NCBI RefSeq assembly: GCF_002217395.1
Contig: NZ_MUHD01000009.1
Span: forward strand, 1-51,104
From: Flavobacterium plurextorum
GTDB taxonomy: Bacteria > Bacteroidota > Bacteroidia > Flavobacteriales > Flavobacteriaceae
Direction of reading: 5' to 3'
DNA length: 51,104 nucleotides
Shown: one piece after another, positions 1-8,113 of the stretch
Numbering within the stretch: position 1 is the stretch's first letter
How the letters are laid out: each line of letters opens with the position of its first letter
Position numbers and translations under genes: made by a program
The notes under the pieces: generated by a model
The model's database searches: none
What the model saw: only the letters and a program-made list of their open reading frames with translations
What the model was told of the DNA's origin: nothing

Positions 1-63
1 AATTATCAATTGTTCATAATGAATTGTTAGTTAAAAAAGTTGCCTAAAGCAACTAACAACCTT

Positions 64-172
64 AAGGTGGTTATTGCGGCGGGGCTCACCTCTTCCCATC
101 CCGAACAGAGTAGTTAAGCCCGCCTGCGCAGATGGTACTGCAGTTATGTGGGAGAGTATGTCGTCGCCTTTC
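64..172 (+). rRNA. rrf: 5S ribosomal RNA
   Basis: The segment has the 5S core, including CCCGAACAGAGTAGTTAAGC in the loop region, and a closing helix in which AAGGTGGT near the 5' end pairs with GTCGCCTT at the 3' end. Its length of about 109 nt is usual for Bacteroidota 5S. A strong hairpin terminator follows directly. The 23S gene is presumably just left of the window, so this is the tail of an rRNA operon. The exact ends are uncertain by a few bases. Confidence 0.93.
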
Positions 173-177
173 TTTTA

Positions 178-212
178 AGAATCCTCATCATTTATTTGAT
201 GAGGATTTTTTG
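178..212 (+). terminator. Rho-independent terminator of the rRNA operon
   Basis: AATCCTCATCA pairs with TGATGAGGATT across a six-base loop and is followed by a T run. It lies within 10 nt of the 5S 3' end, as expected for the end of an rRNA operon. Confidence 0.85.
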
Positions 213-252
213 TTTTTACGCAAATACCCAAAAGTATGGTGTATTGCGGGAG

Positions 253-270
253 CCCCGACAGCCATCGGGG
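253..270. repeat. CCCCGA...TCGGGG palindromic repeat
   Basis: CCCCGA and TCGGGG arms surround a short loop. Similar short GC-rich palindromes recur at 27781-27798 (TCCCGATAGCGATCGGGA), 27870-27887 and 41251-41266 (TCCCGAAGCCTCGGGA). They look like a dispersed REP-like hairpin in this AT-rich genome. Confidence 0.55.
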
Positions 271-323
271 TCGTCGCCTTTCTTTTGAGAATCCACATCA
301 TTTAATTGATAGGGATTTTTTGG
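271..323 (+). pseudogene. Decayed duplicate of the 5S 3' end plus terminator
   Basis: From 271 the sequence repeats the last bases of 5S (TCGTCGCCTTTCTTTT) and the following hairpin (GAATCC.CATCATTTA..TGAT..GGATTTTTT) with several substitutions that weaken the stem. The first 90 bases of a 5S gene are missing. In their place stands a CCCCGA/TCGGGG palindrome at 253-270. This looks like a relic of a tandem 5S duplication or a recombination event at the operon end. It is probably non-functional as rRNA, though the residual hairpin could still terminate transcription. Confidence 0.7.
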
Positions 324-737
324 TTTATAGTGGTTTAGAAGTCAGTGCCGTGAAATACAGATTGTATCTCGGCAGTCGAAAATACGAACTTGAGTTTATC
401 TTTTTTATTGATAGAATCAGACGGAAGACAGAAAGAGATCTTGTAATTTGTTAGCGTTAGGGATGGAAGCGGCATCCTTTTGCGGGAACATAAAGATCTT
501 TTTTCAACTGAAAGCTCTTTGCAAAAGATACAGCGGACAGCCCGGCCCGAAGGGAAACGCCCTAAATTGTAGTAGTTGATAGGCAGTTTTTGCTTTTGGC
601 AGTTTTAAAGCTGTTTTTTGTTTTTTATGAGCAAGATTATCTTCGGATGAAAAAAGTTATTCTGTGGCTTTTATTTTAGGGAAGAAGCTGCTTTTGTTGG
701 ATCGAAAAGAAATTCTGAAGCTTGTTAATTATATTGA
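324..737. other. Intergenic stretch with a possible dispersed repeat
   Basis: I see no convincing gene here; the 72-aa open frame at 236-454 reads through the 5S relic and has no family signature. Around 530-562 there is a locally GC-rich hairpin (AGCCCGGCCCGAAGGGAAACGCCC) resembling short repeats I associate with flavobacterial intergenic regions. Nothing else stands out. Confidence 0.4.
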
Positions 738-745
738 TAAATTTG
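738..745 (+). promoter_or_regulatory. Bacteroidota -7 element for the Crp-type gene
   Basis: TAAATTTG matches the TAnnTTTG consensus and lies 20 nt before the ATG at 765. The predicted transcript starts near 751, giving a very short leader. No clear -33 TTTG is seen at the ideal distance. Confidence 0.45.
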
Positions 746-764
746 GATTACTATAATTTAGGAT

Positions 765-1328
765 ATGACGGAACTACTACATGTAATAAATAGCTTTCAA
801 AAGCTGGATGAAGAGACTGAAGAAGCAGTAAAAAAATATTTTGTTGAAGAAAAGTTTAAGAGAAACGAAGTTATCATTGAAGAAGGAAAAGTATGTGATA
901 AAGTCTATTTTATTCAATCTGGTATTATTCGTCGCTTTTCTATAGACGAAAGCATTGAGGTAACAAAATGGATTTATACGGACAATCAATTTGTTACTTC
1001 GATGAGCAGTTTTTTTGAGCAAAAACCATCATTTGAGAGTTTTCAAGCTTCAGAAGAAACTACTGTTTATTCGCTGTCTTTCGATGATGAACAAATTTTG
1101 CTAAGCTATCCGTTATTTTCTAGTTTTCACTTGAAATTGCTTCGGCTTTATCTTTCTAAAATAAATGAATTTCATCATCAGTTTAGATTAATGAGTGCTC
1201 AGCAGAAATATTTATATCTTCTTAAATCATTTCCTCAAATTATTAGAAAAGCTAAGCTGAAAGACATTGCCTCACTTATTGGTGTCAGCCAGGAAACATT
1301 AAGCAGAATTCGGGCTTCAATTACTTGA
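765..1328 (+). CDS. Crp/Fnr-family transcriptional regulator
   Basis: A 187-aa protein with an N-terminal cyclic-nucleotide-binding-type beta barrel (about residues 15-120; motifs EEGKVCDKVYFIQSG and a later SFEQKPSFES-like turn) and a C-terminal helix-turn-helix (LKDIASLIGVSQETLSRIR, about 163-183). The size is typical of the short Bacteroidota Crp-like regulators that lack the full E. coli cAMP-contact set, so the ligand cannot be predicted. No Fe-S cysteine cluster of the Fnr type is visible. It precedes an LpxA-like gene by 64 nt on the same strand and may be co-transcribed with it. The ATG at 765 follows a -7 element, which supports this start. Confidence 0.85.
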   Translation: MTELLHVINSFQKLDEETEEAVKKYFVEEKFKRNEVIIEEGKVCDKVYFIQSGIIRRFSIDESIEVTKWIYTDNQFVTSMSSFFEQKPSFESFQASEETTVYSLSFDDEQILLSYPLFSSFHLKLLRLYLSKINEFHHQFRLMSAQQKYLYLLKSFPQIIRKAKLKDIASLIGVSQETLSRIRASIT

Positions 1329-1392
1329 CATTAGATCAAGAAATTGTAGTTTCTTTTTTTCAATATTTGTGTTCTTATTAAATTAGTAAATA

Positions 1393-2166
1393 TTGAAAAA
1401 TAGTGTTGTTGGTAATTCTGCTGTTATTGGAAACAATGTTCGTATTGGTAATTTTTCTACGATTGAAAACGATGTTGTAATTGGAGATAATACTTGGATA
1501 GGAAATAATGTTACTTTGTTAAACGGTGCTAGAATTGGAGAAAATTGCGAAATACATTCTGGAGCTGTAATAGCTGGAAATCCGCAGGACTTAAAGTTTA
1601 AAAGTGAATATTCATTACTTGAAATTGGAAATGAAACAATTATTCGTGAGTTTGTAACGATAAATAAAGGAACGGCTTCTAAAGGGAGAACTATAATAGG
1701 AGATCATAATTTGATTATGGCAAATGCTCATATTGGTCATGATTGTTTAATTGGCAATAATTGTGTTATCGGGTTCAATGTGGGAATAGCTGGAGAAGTA
1801 ACTGTTGGAGATTGGGTTAATATTAGTGGTTTTTCTGCAATACATCAATTTTCAAATATTGGAGATCATAGCATGATTTCAGGAATGAGCAGAGTTGTAA
1901 AGGATATTCCGCCTTATATTACAGTTGCACATGAACCTTTAAGTTATGTTGGTTTGAACAGCATTGGCTTGAAAAGAAGAAAATTTGATGTAGAGAAAAT
2001 CAATGAATTAAAGGAAATTTATAGAATTATTTTTCAAGAAAAAAGGAATACAAGTTTGGCTTTGGCATTAATTGAAAGTCAATTTGAAGAAAGTACAGAG
2101 CGAAATTCGATTCTCGATTTTATAAAACAATCAAAAAGAGGAATTGTAAAAGGCTCTTCATATTAA
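1393..2166 (+). CDS. LpxA-like acyl-ACP:UDP-sugar O-acyltransferase
   Basis: A 257-aa left-handed beta-helix protein built of hexapeptide repeats (residues 5-60 and 100-170; IGNN, IGDN, VGDW). It shares LpxA signatures: NPQDLKF (63-69), NAHIGHDC with the likely catalytic His116, GMSRVVKDIPPYI and IGLKRRKF. LpxA transfers a 3-hydroxyacyl chain to UDP-GlcNAc in lipid A synthesis. The start is TTG, and the protein lacks the usual N-terminal IHPTA-type lead-in. Flavobacteria normally carry lpxA in an lpxD-lpxC/fabZ-lpxA cluster, so this isolated gene is probably a paralogue acting on a different sugar or acyl donor (inference). Family confidence is high; substrate is unknown. Confidence 0.82.
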   Translation: MKNSVVGNSAVIGNNVRIGNFSTIENDVVIGDNTWIGNNVTLLNGARIGENCEIHSGAVIAGNPQDLKFKSEYSLLEIGNETIIREFVTINKGTASKGRTIIGDHNLIMANAHIGHDCLIGNNCVIGFNVGIAGEVTVGDWVNISGFSAIHQFSNIGDHSMISGMSRVVKDIPPYITVAHEPLSYVGLNSIGLKRRKFDVEKINELKEIYRIIFQEKRNTSLALALIESQFEESTERNSILDFIKQSKRGIVKGSSY

Positions 2167-2186
2167 AGTCTAAACTGTTATAACTA

Positions 2187-2218
2187 GAAAGACTCCTTAA
2201 TTTCTTAAGGAGCCTTTC
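2187..2218. terminator. Hairpin between convergent genes
   Basis: GAAAG and CTCCTTAA pair with TTAAGGAG and CTTTC around a TTTC loop. The core CTCCTTAATTTCTTAAGGAG is the same as in the tRNA-Val terminator at 22773-22792. There is no long T run on the + strand, so termination strength is uncertain. Its position between convergent genes suggests a bidirectional terminator. Confidence 0.55.
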
Positions 2219-2268
2219 GCGACTAATTATAAACAATTTAATTTAAAAATGTTTTTGTTATATTCCTG

Positions 2269-4692
2269 TTATTCGTATTTTAAATATTTCAGAATATCTG
2301 TTTTTGTTGCTGCATAGGCTTTAGATAATACAATTATTAGGGTTAGAATTAATAAAATTATGAATCCGAAAATGAATGGAAAGAGTGAGACATCTATTCT
2401 AAAGGCGAAATTCTGCAACCATTTATTTAATAAATAATAGACAGGAAATAAAGCAATTAAAAATCCTACGATGCAATATAGAATGTATTGTTTTGATAAT
2501 TCTTTTATTAATACATTCGTTTCTGCGCCTAGAGTTTTTCGTATTGCAATCTCTTTCATTCGTCTTTGTATTGAGTAAGAAGCCAAAGAAAATAGTCCGA
2601 ACAAAGCAATAAGAATTACAATTATGTTTAACAATGAGAAAAGATTTTTCTGTTTTACGTATGCTTCGTAAGTTCTCGCATATTGTTTGTCTACAAAATC
2701 ATACTTAAAAGGAAATTCTTTATCAACATTTGCAGTCCAAAATTTCTCAATGTCGGCGATAGTGTTTTCTATATTTTTTGATTTTAACTTTACATAAACG
2801 ACATTCATATTTTCAGCGAGATGTAAGGTTTTCATATGAAAAAATGTCATTGGAGGAACTTGAACTTCTGGACTTAATAAATTGAAATCTTTTACAATTC
2901 CGATAATTTTTAAGTTTTGATTTCTAATCAGAATCTCTTGGCCAATCGGATTTTTCATGTTCATTAACTTGGCAGCAGTTTCATTGATCATGATTGAATT
3001 TATGGTATCTGAAGCAAGTTTTTTATCAAGTCCTCTACCTTTTGCCATTTTAGTTTTTAACATTTCAAGCATTCCAAAATCTACTCCGATGTGTTTTGCT
3101 TTAAAAAGCTCATCGTGATATAAAAGCGGTGCTAAAGTGTTGTCTGAACCATCAAAGGATACAAGTCCGGTTGACACGTTTTCAACTCCTTGAATTTTAC
3201 TTATCTCTTGCTTTATTGTATTATATTTTGTGAAAATGGTTTGACCAATATTTTCTCCTTCATAATAAGAAGGCGGAAGATTTAAGTCAATAGCAATCAA
3301 CTGATCTCCTTTAAAACCAAGATCTCTATCGTTAAGGTATTCTACTTGTTGATAGACAATGTTTGAACCAATAATAAAGAAAGCTGCAATAGCAAATTGA
3401 AAAATCAGCATTCCGTTACGTAACCAAACGCCGTTTTTGCTTCTTGAAAAATTACCTTTCAAGACTTTTAGTGTTTCGAAATTTGAAACATAAATGGCTG
3501 GAAATATTCCTGCAGCTAAAATAGTAATGCCAAAAATTAGAATCAATTGTAAGTAAAACTGACCTCCAATAATCATTAAATTCTTGTTTAAAAAATTGTT
3601 GTAATACGGTAAAGTCAATTCTACAATTACTAACGCCAATAAAATTGAGAACAAACTAATCAGGATCGTTTCAAATATAAATTGGAATATAATATTAGTT
3701 TTCGATGCGCCAACAATTTTACGAATACCTACTTCTTTAGCGCGTTTTATTGCATTGGCTGTAGCCAAATTTATATAGTTGACTATAGATAAAACGAGAA
3801 TCAAAATTGATAATCCTAACATAATCAGAAGGAACTGATAGTTGCCTCGGCCTTCAGGATAACCATCTGTGACAGATTGTAATCTGGCTTTTGAAAGCGG
3901 TTCCATGAAAACACTAAAATGTCCTATCTTTTTTTCCATTTCTTCAGGAGTAAAACCAGCTTGTTTACCTTCCTTCACAATTACTTCCTCGTAATATGTT
4001 CTTTCGAGCATCTTTCTCGTTTGCTCTGCTTTTGATGGATCTTTAAGTTTTAAAAGTATTTTTAAAGCAAATAAACTTCGACTGTTATCTGGATTTACCA
4101 GATCTTTCATTTGATTTACAACAACATTTGGCGCAATTGATGAATTACCAGGAATCTGATATACTGCACGAACTACGAACAAATTATCCAAACAATTTAT
4201 TTGTTTGCCAATTGGGTTTTCGTTGCCAAAAACACGTTTTGCAAGATCTTCGGAAATGGCAATACTTGTTCCGTCTTTTATTGCATCGCTGCCATTTCCT
4301 TGAATAATTTTAAAAGGAAACAGCGAAAAGAAATCACTTTCGACATTGACTATTTTATCAACGAATTCTTTTTTTCCTTTATAAATTATTTTACTCTTTT
4401 GATACCAGCTGTCTGCAAAAACAACCTTCTCGACATTTGGATCTTTTTCTAAATACGGTTTAAATCGCACAGGATGATCAGTCCCAACAGGTGTGTCAGT
4501 TAATTGAACTAATACTTGATAAACAGAATCTTTTTCAGGATTCCAAGCATTGTAGCTGTGTTCGTCATTCCAATAAAGTAATGCAAAAATTAATCCCGCA
4601 ATTCCGATTGATAATCCTAAGATATTTAAAGCTGAAAACAGCTTATTATTTTTGAAGTGATAGATAAATATGTTAATCCAATTTTTTAGCAT
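2269..4692 (-). CDS. MacB/FtsX-type ABC transporter permease (copy 2)
   Basis: An 807-aa inner-membrane protein with an N-terminal membrane segment (about 20-40), a large periplasmic MacB-like core, an FtsX block with three helices (about 285-400), a second signal-like helix, another periplasmic domain, and a C-terminal FtsX block ending in RRMKEIAIRKTLGAE and three more helices. This eight-helix double-FtsX layout is typical of Bacteroidota permeases. It is the last gene of the ATPase-permease-permease operon and starts 1 nt after the preceding permease stops. Its N-terminus is nearly identical to that neighbour (LNxLGLSIGIAGLIFA), indicating tandem duplication. Such permeases act in mechanotransmission-type export rather than pore transport. 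The substrate is unknown. Confidence 0.9.
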   Translation of the reverse strand: MLKNWINIFIYHFKNNKLFSALNILGLSIGIAGLIFALLYWNDEHSYNAWNPEKDSVYQVLVQLTDTPVGTDHPVRFKPYLEKDPNVEKVVFADSWYQKSKIIYKGKKEFVDKIVNVESDFFSLFPFKIIQGNGSDAIKDGTSIAISEDLAKRVFGNENPIGKQINCLDNLFVVRAVYQIPGNSSIAPNVVVNQMKDLVNPDNSRSLFALKILLKLKDPSKAEQTRKMLERTYYEEVIVKEGKQAGFTPEEMEKKIGHFSVFMEPLSKARLQSVTDGYPEGRGNYQFLLIMLGLSILILVLSIVNYINLATANAIKRAKEVGIRKIVGASKTNIIFQFIFETILISLFSILLALVIVELTLPYYNNFLNKNLMIIGGQFYLQLILIFGITILAAGIFPAIYVSNFETLKVLKGNFSRSKNGVWLRNGMLIFQFAIAAFFIIGSNIVYQQVEYLNDRDLGFKGDQLIAIDLNLPPSYYEGENIGQTIFTKYNTIKQEISKIQGVENVSTGLVSFDGSDNTLAPLLYHDELFKAKHIGVDFGMLEMLKTKMAKGRGLDKKLASDTINSIMINETAAKLMNMKNPIGQEILIRNQNLKIIGIVKDFNLLSPEVQVPPMTFFHMKTLHLAENMNVVYVKLKSKNIENTIADIEKFWTANVDKEFPFKYDFVDKQYARTYEAYVKQKNLFSLLNIIVILIALFGLFSLASYSIQRRMKEIAIRKTLGAETNVLIKELSKQYILYCIVGFLIALFPVYYLLNKWLQNFAFRIDVSLFPFIFGFIILLILTLIIVLSKAYAATKTDILKYLKYE

Positions 4693-4693
4693 G

Positions 4694-7117
4694 TTATTCG
4701 TATTTTAAATATTGTAAAACATCAACTTTTGTAGCTTGATAAGCTCGAGAAATAACTACTGCGAGAGTAAGCAGTAACAAAATAGTAAAACCAATTAAAA
4801 AGGGAGAAATGGAAATAGAAACTCTATAAGCAAAATTCTCTAACCATTTGTTCAATAAATAATAAGCAGGGAATAAAGCGATCATAAATCCTATAATGCT
4901 GAAAAGAATATATTGCTTACAAAGCTCTTTCAATAAAACATTAGTTTCGGCACCAAGCGTTTTTCGAATTGCGATTTCTTTCATGCGTCTTTCGATGGAG
5001 TAAGAAGCCAGCGCAAATAAACCAATAAGAGCAATTATAATAACAATCACGTTCAGTAATGAAAAAAGATTCTTTTGTTTAACATAACCACTATACGATC
5101 TTTTGTATTCTTTATCTACAAAATCATATATAAAAGGATATTCTGTGTCAACTTTCTTTAACCATAAACTTTCTATATCAGCAATAGTCTGCTGCATAGT
5201 TTTGGGATCTGCTGTTATATAAATATTGTTCAAAAGACCGTTAAACCACGATACACTTTTAAAATGAAATATAGACATTGGTGGAATAGCTTCGCCGGGA
5301 TGTCCAATATTAAAATCTTTTACAACTCCTACGATAATTGCGTCCTGTCCATTCCAGTTTATTTTTTTTCCTATAGGATCTTTTTCGTTTAATAGTTTTA
5401 AAGCGGTTTCATTAATTAACATTGAATTAATGGTGTCCTGAGAATATGCAGGATTTAAATAGCGCCCTTTGACTATTTTTATTTTCATCATTTCAAGAAG
5501 TCCAAAATCTATAGGAATATTACTCCCATCTATATTTATGTCTTTGTAATGATATGAAATTACAGATTTTGCACCTCTTCCCATAACAAAGCCACCGCCT
5601 GCAACTTGCTTTACGCCTTTTACGCGAAGCAATTGGTTTTTGATACTGTTATATCTGCTAAATTGATTTTTATCTGTGATTTTTTCGCCATAGATATTTC
5701 GATAAGAGATATTAAGAACCTGGTTTCCGTTAAAACCTAGGTCTTTTGAATTCATATAATCAATTTGTTGATATACAATATAAGACCCGATGATAAAAAA
5801 AGCTGCTACGGCAAATTGAAATATCAACATTCCGTTACGAAGCCAGACACCACTTTTACTCCGAATAAAATTTCCTCTTAAGACTTTTAAAACTTCGAAA
5901 TTCGAAACATAAATTGCAGGAAATATTCCAGCTATAATTACAGTCGCAATAAAAATAACAGCTAACTGAAGATAGAATTGTCCGCCTTGCAATATGAGAT
6001 TTTTTTCTAAGAAAGTATTATAATAAGGGATTGAAAGTTCGACAATTACAAGAGAAATCAAAATTGAAAACAATAAAATTATTGCCGTTTCAAAAATAAA
6101 CTGTTGTATTATATTCGCTTTAGAAGCTCCAATAACTTTTCGTACGCCAATTTCCTTAGCTCTTTTTACAGCATTTGCAGTAGCAGAATTTACATAATTG
6201 ACAATAGATAATATCAAGATTAAAATTGATAAACCTACAAAGATTAATAAAAGCTGATAATTTCCATTGGTTTCTATAAGGCCGCCAGTTTTGGTATGCA
6301 AACGAATAGAGGCCAAAGATTCTAAATGAGGCTTTACTTCTCCATATTTTTTAATAAACTCTTTTGGAGCCATACCTTGAAATTTGGCTTGAGGTACGGT
6401 CATATTATCATAGTACGTTTTAGACAGACTTTTGATAACTAAATCGGTATTATTTGGATTTTTTAGTTTTAATAAAAGGATAAACTGAAAATTCCCCCAT
6501 TGCTGGATAGTATTTTTTACTCGTACATCCATAAAATTAATTACACAAGAAGGATTAAAAATCGACTTTTTGTCTAGTTTGTAAACTCCTCGAACAACCA
6601 AAACCTGATTTTGAAGAACTACTTTTTTGCCAAATGCACTTTTATTTCCAAAAAGCTGCGCTGCCAAATCTTCAGATAAACAAATACTATTCGTATCTGG
6701 TAAACCTGTTTTTGGATTTCCCTCGGTAAATTGATAGGGGAAATAGTCAAAAAAGTTTTTTTGGGCAACAAGAATTTTGTCAGACTGTATTTTTTTATCG
6801 TCAAAATGAATAATCTCATTATCATAATTTCCGTTTACATAACAATAAGATTCGACTTCAGGACTTATGTTTTTTATTGTAGATCCAATTGGAGCTGAAC
6901 TTGAAGCCCAATATGTAGTAGGATCCATCTGATTTGCGACTAGAAATATATTGTCTTTGTTTGGATTCCATTGGTCGTAACTCTGTTCGTCGTTCCAATA
7001 CAAAATCGCAAATATCAATCCTGCAATTCCAATACTCAATCCCAAAACATTCAAACCCGTAAAGAGCTTGTTGTTCTTGATGTGATATATAAATATGTTG
7101 ATCCAGTTTTTCAGCAT
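4694..7117 (-). CDS. MacB/FtsX-type ABC transporter permease (copy 1)
   Basis: An 807-aa permease of the same length and architecture as its downstream neighbour: N-terminal helix, MacB-like periplasmic core, FtsX block (about 280-400), second periplasmic domain, and C-terminal FtsX block with RRMKEIAIRKTLGAE. The membrane and cytoplasmic segments are highly similar between the copies (VKRAKEIGVRKVIGASKANII against IKRAKEVGIRKIVGASKTNII), whereas the periplasmic domains differ strongly, for example in residues 55-200. This suggests a heterodimeric permease or different periplasmic partners. It starts 4 nt after the ATPase stop, so translation is tightly coupled. Confidence 0.9.
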   Translation of the reverse strand: MLKNWINIFIYHIKNNKLFTGLNVLGLSIGIAGLIFAILYWNDEQSYDQWNPNKDNIFLVANQMDPTTYWASSSAPIGSTIKNISPEVESYCYVNGNYDNEIIHFDDKKIQSDKILVAQKNFFDYFPYQFTEGNPKTGLPDTNSICLSEDLAAQLFGNKSAFGKKVVLQNQVLVVRGVYKLDKKSIFNPSCVINFMDVRVKNTIQQWGNFQFILLLKLKNPNNTDLVIKSLSKTYYDNMTVPQAKFQGMAPKEFIKKYGEVKPHLESLASIRLHTKTGGLIETNGNYQLLLIFVGLSILILILSIVNYVNSATANAVKRAKEIGVRKVIGASKANIIQQFIFETAIILLFSILISLVIVELSIPYYNTFLEKNLILQGGQFYLQLAVIFIATVIIAGIFPAIYVSNFEVLKVLRGNFIRSKSGVWLRNGMLIFQFAVAAFFIIGSYIVYQQIDYMNSKDLGFNGNQVLNISYRNIYGEKITDKNQFSRYNSIKNQLLRVKGVKQVAGGGFVMGRGAKSVISYHYKDINIDGSNIPIDFGLLEMMKIKIVKGRYLNPAYSQDTINSMLINETALKLLNEKDPIGKKINWNGQDAIIVGVVKDFNIGHPGEAIPPMSIFHFKSVSWFNGLLNNIYITADPKTMQQTIADIESLWLKKVDTEYPFIYDFVDKEYKRSYSGYVKQKNLFSLLNVIVIIIALIGLFALASYSIERRMKEIAIRKTLGAETNVLLKELCKQYILFSIIGFMIALFPAYYLLNKWLENFAYRVSISISPFLIGFTILLLLTLAVVISRAYQATKVDVLQYLKYE

Positions 7118-7121
7118 GATT

Positions 7122-7835
7122 TTAGTTGCTTAAGTTTGCAGCAAAAACATCAACATTTTTATTATTTATTTTTTCTGAAAGTATGATTCCGTCTTTCATT
7201 AAAATTGTTTTTTGCGAAAAAGAAGCATCGTAATCAGAATGCGTTACCATTAAAATTGTTGAGCCGCTTGCATGAAGATCTGTTAGCAATTCCATCACCT
7301 CATTTCCGTTTTTACTGTCTAGATTTCCAGTTGGCTCATCCGCAAGAATAATTTTAGGATCATTAATCAAAGCTCTTGCTACTGCAACACGCTGCTGTTG
7401 ACCACCTGAAAGCTGCTGCGGAAAATGTTTTAAACGGTGTGCAATACCAAGAATATTTGCAATTTCATTCACCTTACTCTTTCTTTCAGATGCTGGAACG
7501 TTATTGTAAATCAATGGCAATTCAATATTGTCATAAACAGATAACTCATCAATTAAATTGAAATTTTGAAAAATAAAACCAATGTTTTCTTTTCTTGCTT
7601 TCGATTTTACCTTTTCGTTAGTGCCAATCATTTCCTGATCCAACAACTTATAACTTCCGCCAGAAGCACTGTCCAATAATCCGATGATATTTAATAAAGT
7701 CGATTTTCCACTTCCAGAAGGTCCCATAATCGAAATAAAATCACCTTGATTAATTGTTAAGGAAATTTCGCTTAATGCTTTTGTTTCTACTTCTTCAGTT
7801 CTAAAAATTTTTGAAAGCTTTGTAATACTGATCAT
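7122..7835 (-). CDS. LolD/MacB-type ABC transporter ATP-binding protein
   Basis: A 237-aa cytoplasmic ATPase with Walker A GPSGSGKS (38-45), a Q-loop (FIFQNFNLIDELSVYDN), signature LSGGQQQRVAVARAL, Walker B ILADEPTGNLD and switch His in MVTHSDYDA. Length and motifs are those of the LolD/MacB/FtsE-like group. It is the first gene of the three-gene operon with the two permeases. The 278-bp gap to the divergent response regulator holds a candidate sigma-54 promoter. No membrane-fusion protein or TolC homologue lies in this operon within the window. Confidence 0.92.
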   Translation of the reverse strand: MISITKLSKIFRTEEVETKALSEISLTINQGDFISIMGPSGSGKSTLLNIIGLLDSASGGSYKLLDQEMIGTNEKVKSKARKENIGFIFQNFNLIDELSVYDNIELPLIYNNVPASERKSKVNEIANILGIAHRLKHFPQQLSGGQQQRVAVARALINDPKIILADEPTGNLDSKNGNEVMELLTDLHASGSTILMVTHSDYDASFSQKTILMKDGIILSEKINNKNVDVFAANLSN

Positions 7836-7996
7836 AATTGTTGTTTTAAAGATTGGTGTTTGATGGTTATTTTTAGTGCCGAAGTAAAAGAAACAGTTCT
7901 AAAATTAAGATGTTTACAATATAATTGATAAATGCCTATTTTTGTTACTTTTACCAGCAAAAAAGATTCTCATATTTGATGATTTAATACTCTAAA

Positions 7997-8012
7997 TGTG
8001 ATTTTCGTGCCA
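7997..8012 (-). promoter_or_regulatory. Candidate sigma-54 (-24/-12) promoter of the ABC operon
   Basis: On the minus strand the sequence reads TGGCACGAAAATCACA: a perfect -24 box (TGGCAC), the correct 5-nt spacer, and a -12 box TCACA that matches TTGCA at 3 of 5 positions. It faces the ABC operon, about 150 nt before the ATPase start, and its neighbour encodes a sigma-54 activator. The weak point is A instead of G in the -12 GC. Confidence 0.55.
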
Positions 8013-8072
8013 AAAATTTAAAATCTGTAACTGCTTTATTTTTACGTTTTTATTTTTTCAATGCAAACTAAA

Positions 8073-8108
8073 CTGTCCAAAAATGGACAGCTTTCGTCCA
8101 AAACCGAA
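8073..8108. promoter_or_regulatory. Two adjacent palindromes, likely response-regulator binding sites
   Basis: CTGTCCAAAAATGGACAG (8073-8090) is a perfect inverted repeat with a six-base centre. Right beside it TTCGTCCAAAACCGAA (8093-8108) is a second palindrome with four-base arms. Both contain GTCCAAAA. They sit 60-110 bp upstream of the predicted sigma-54 promoter of the ABC operon and immediately before the regulator's own ATG. That is the position of an enhancer that could also autorepress the regulator gene (inference). Confidence 0.6.
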
Positions 8109-8113
8109 CAAAA

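Noticed and set aside
236..454. 72-aa open frame after the 5S gene
   Set aside because: It reads through the 5S relic, the GC palindrome and the decayed hairpin; no ribosome-binding site or family pattern.
7868..7884. Second candidate -24 box (CGGCAC on the minus strand)
   Set aside because: Mismatch in the invariant GG, no -12 element at the right distance; the 7997-8012 site is better.
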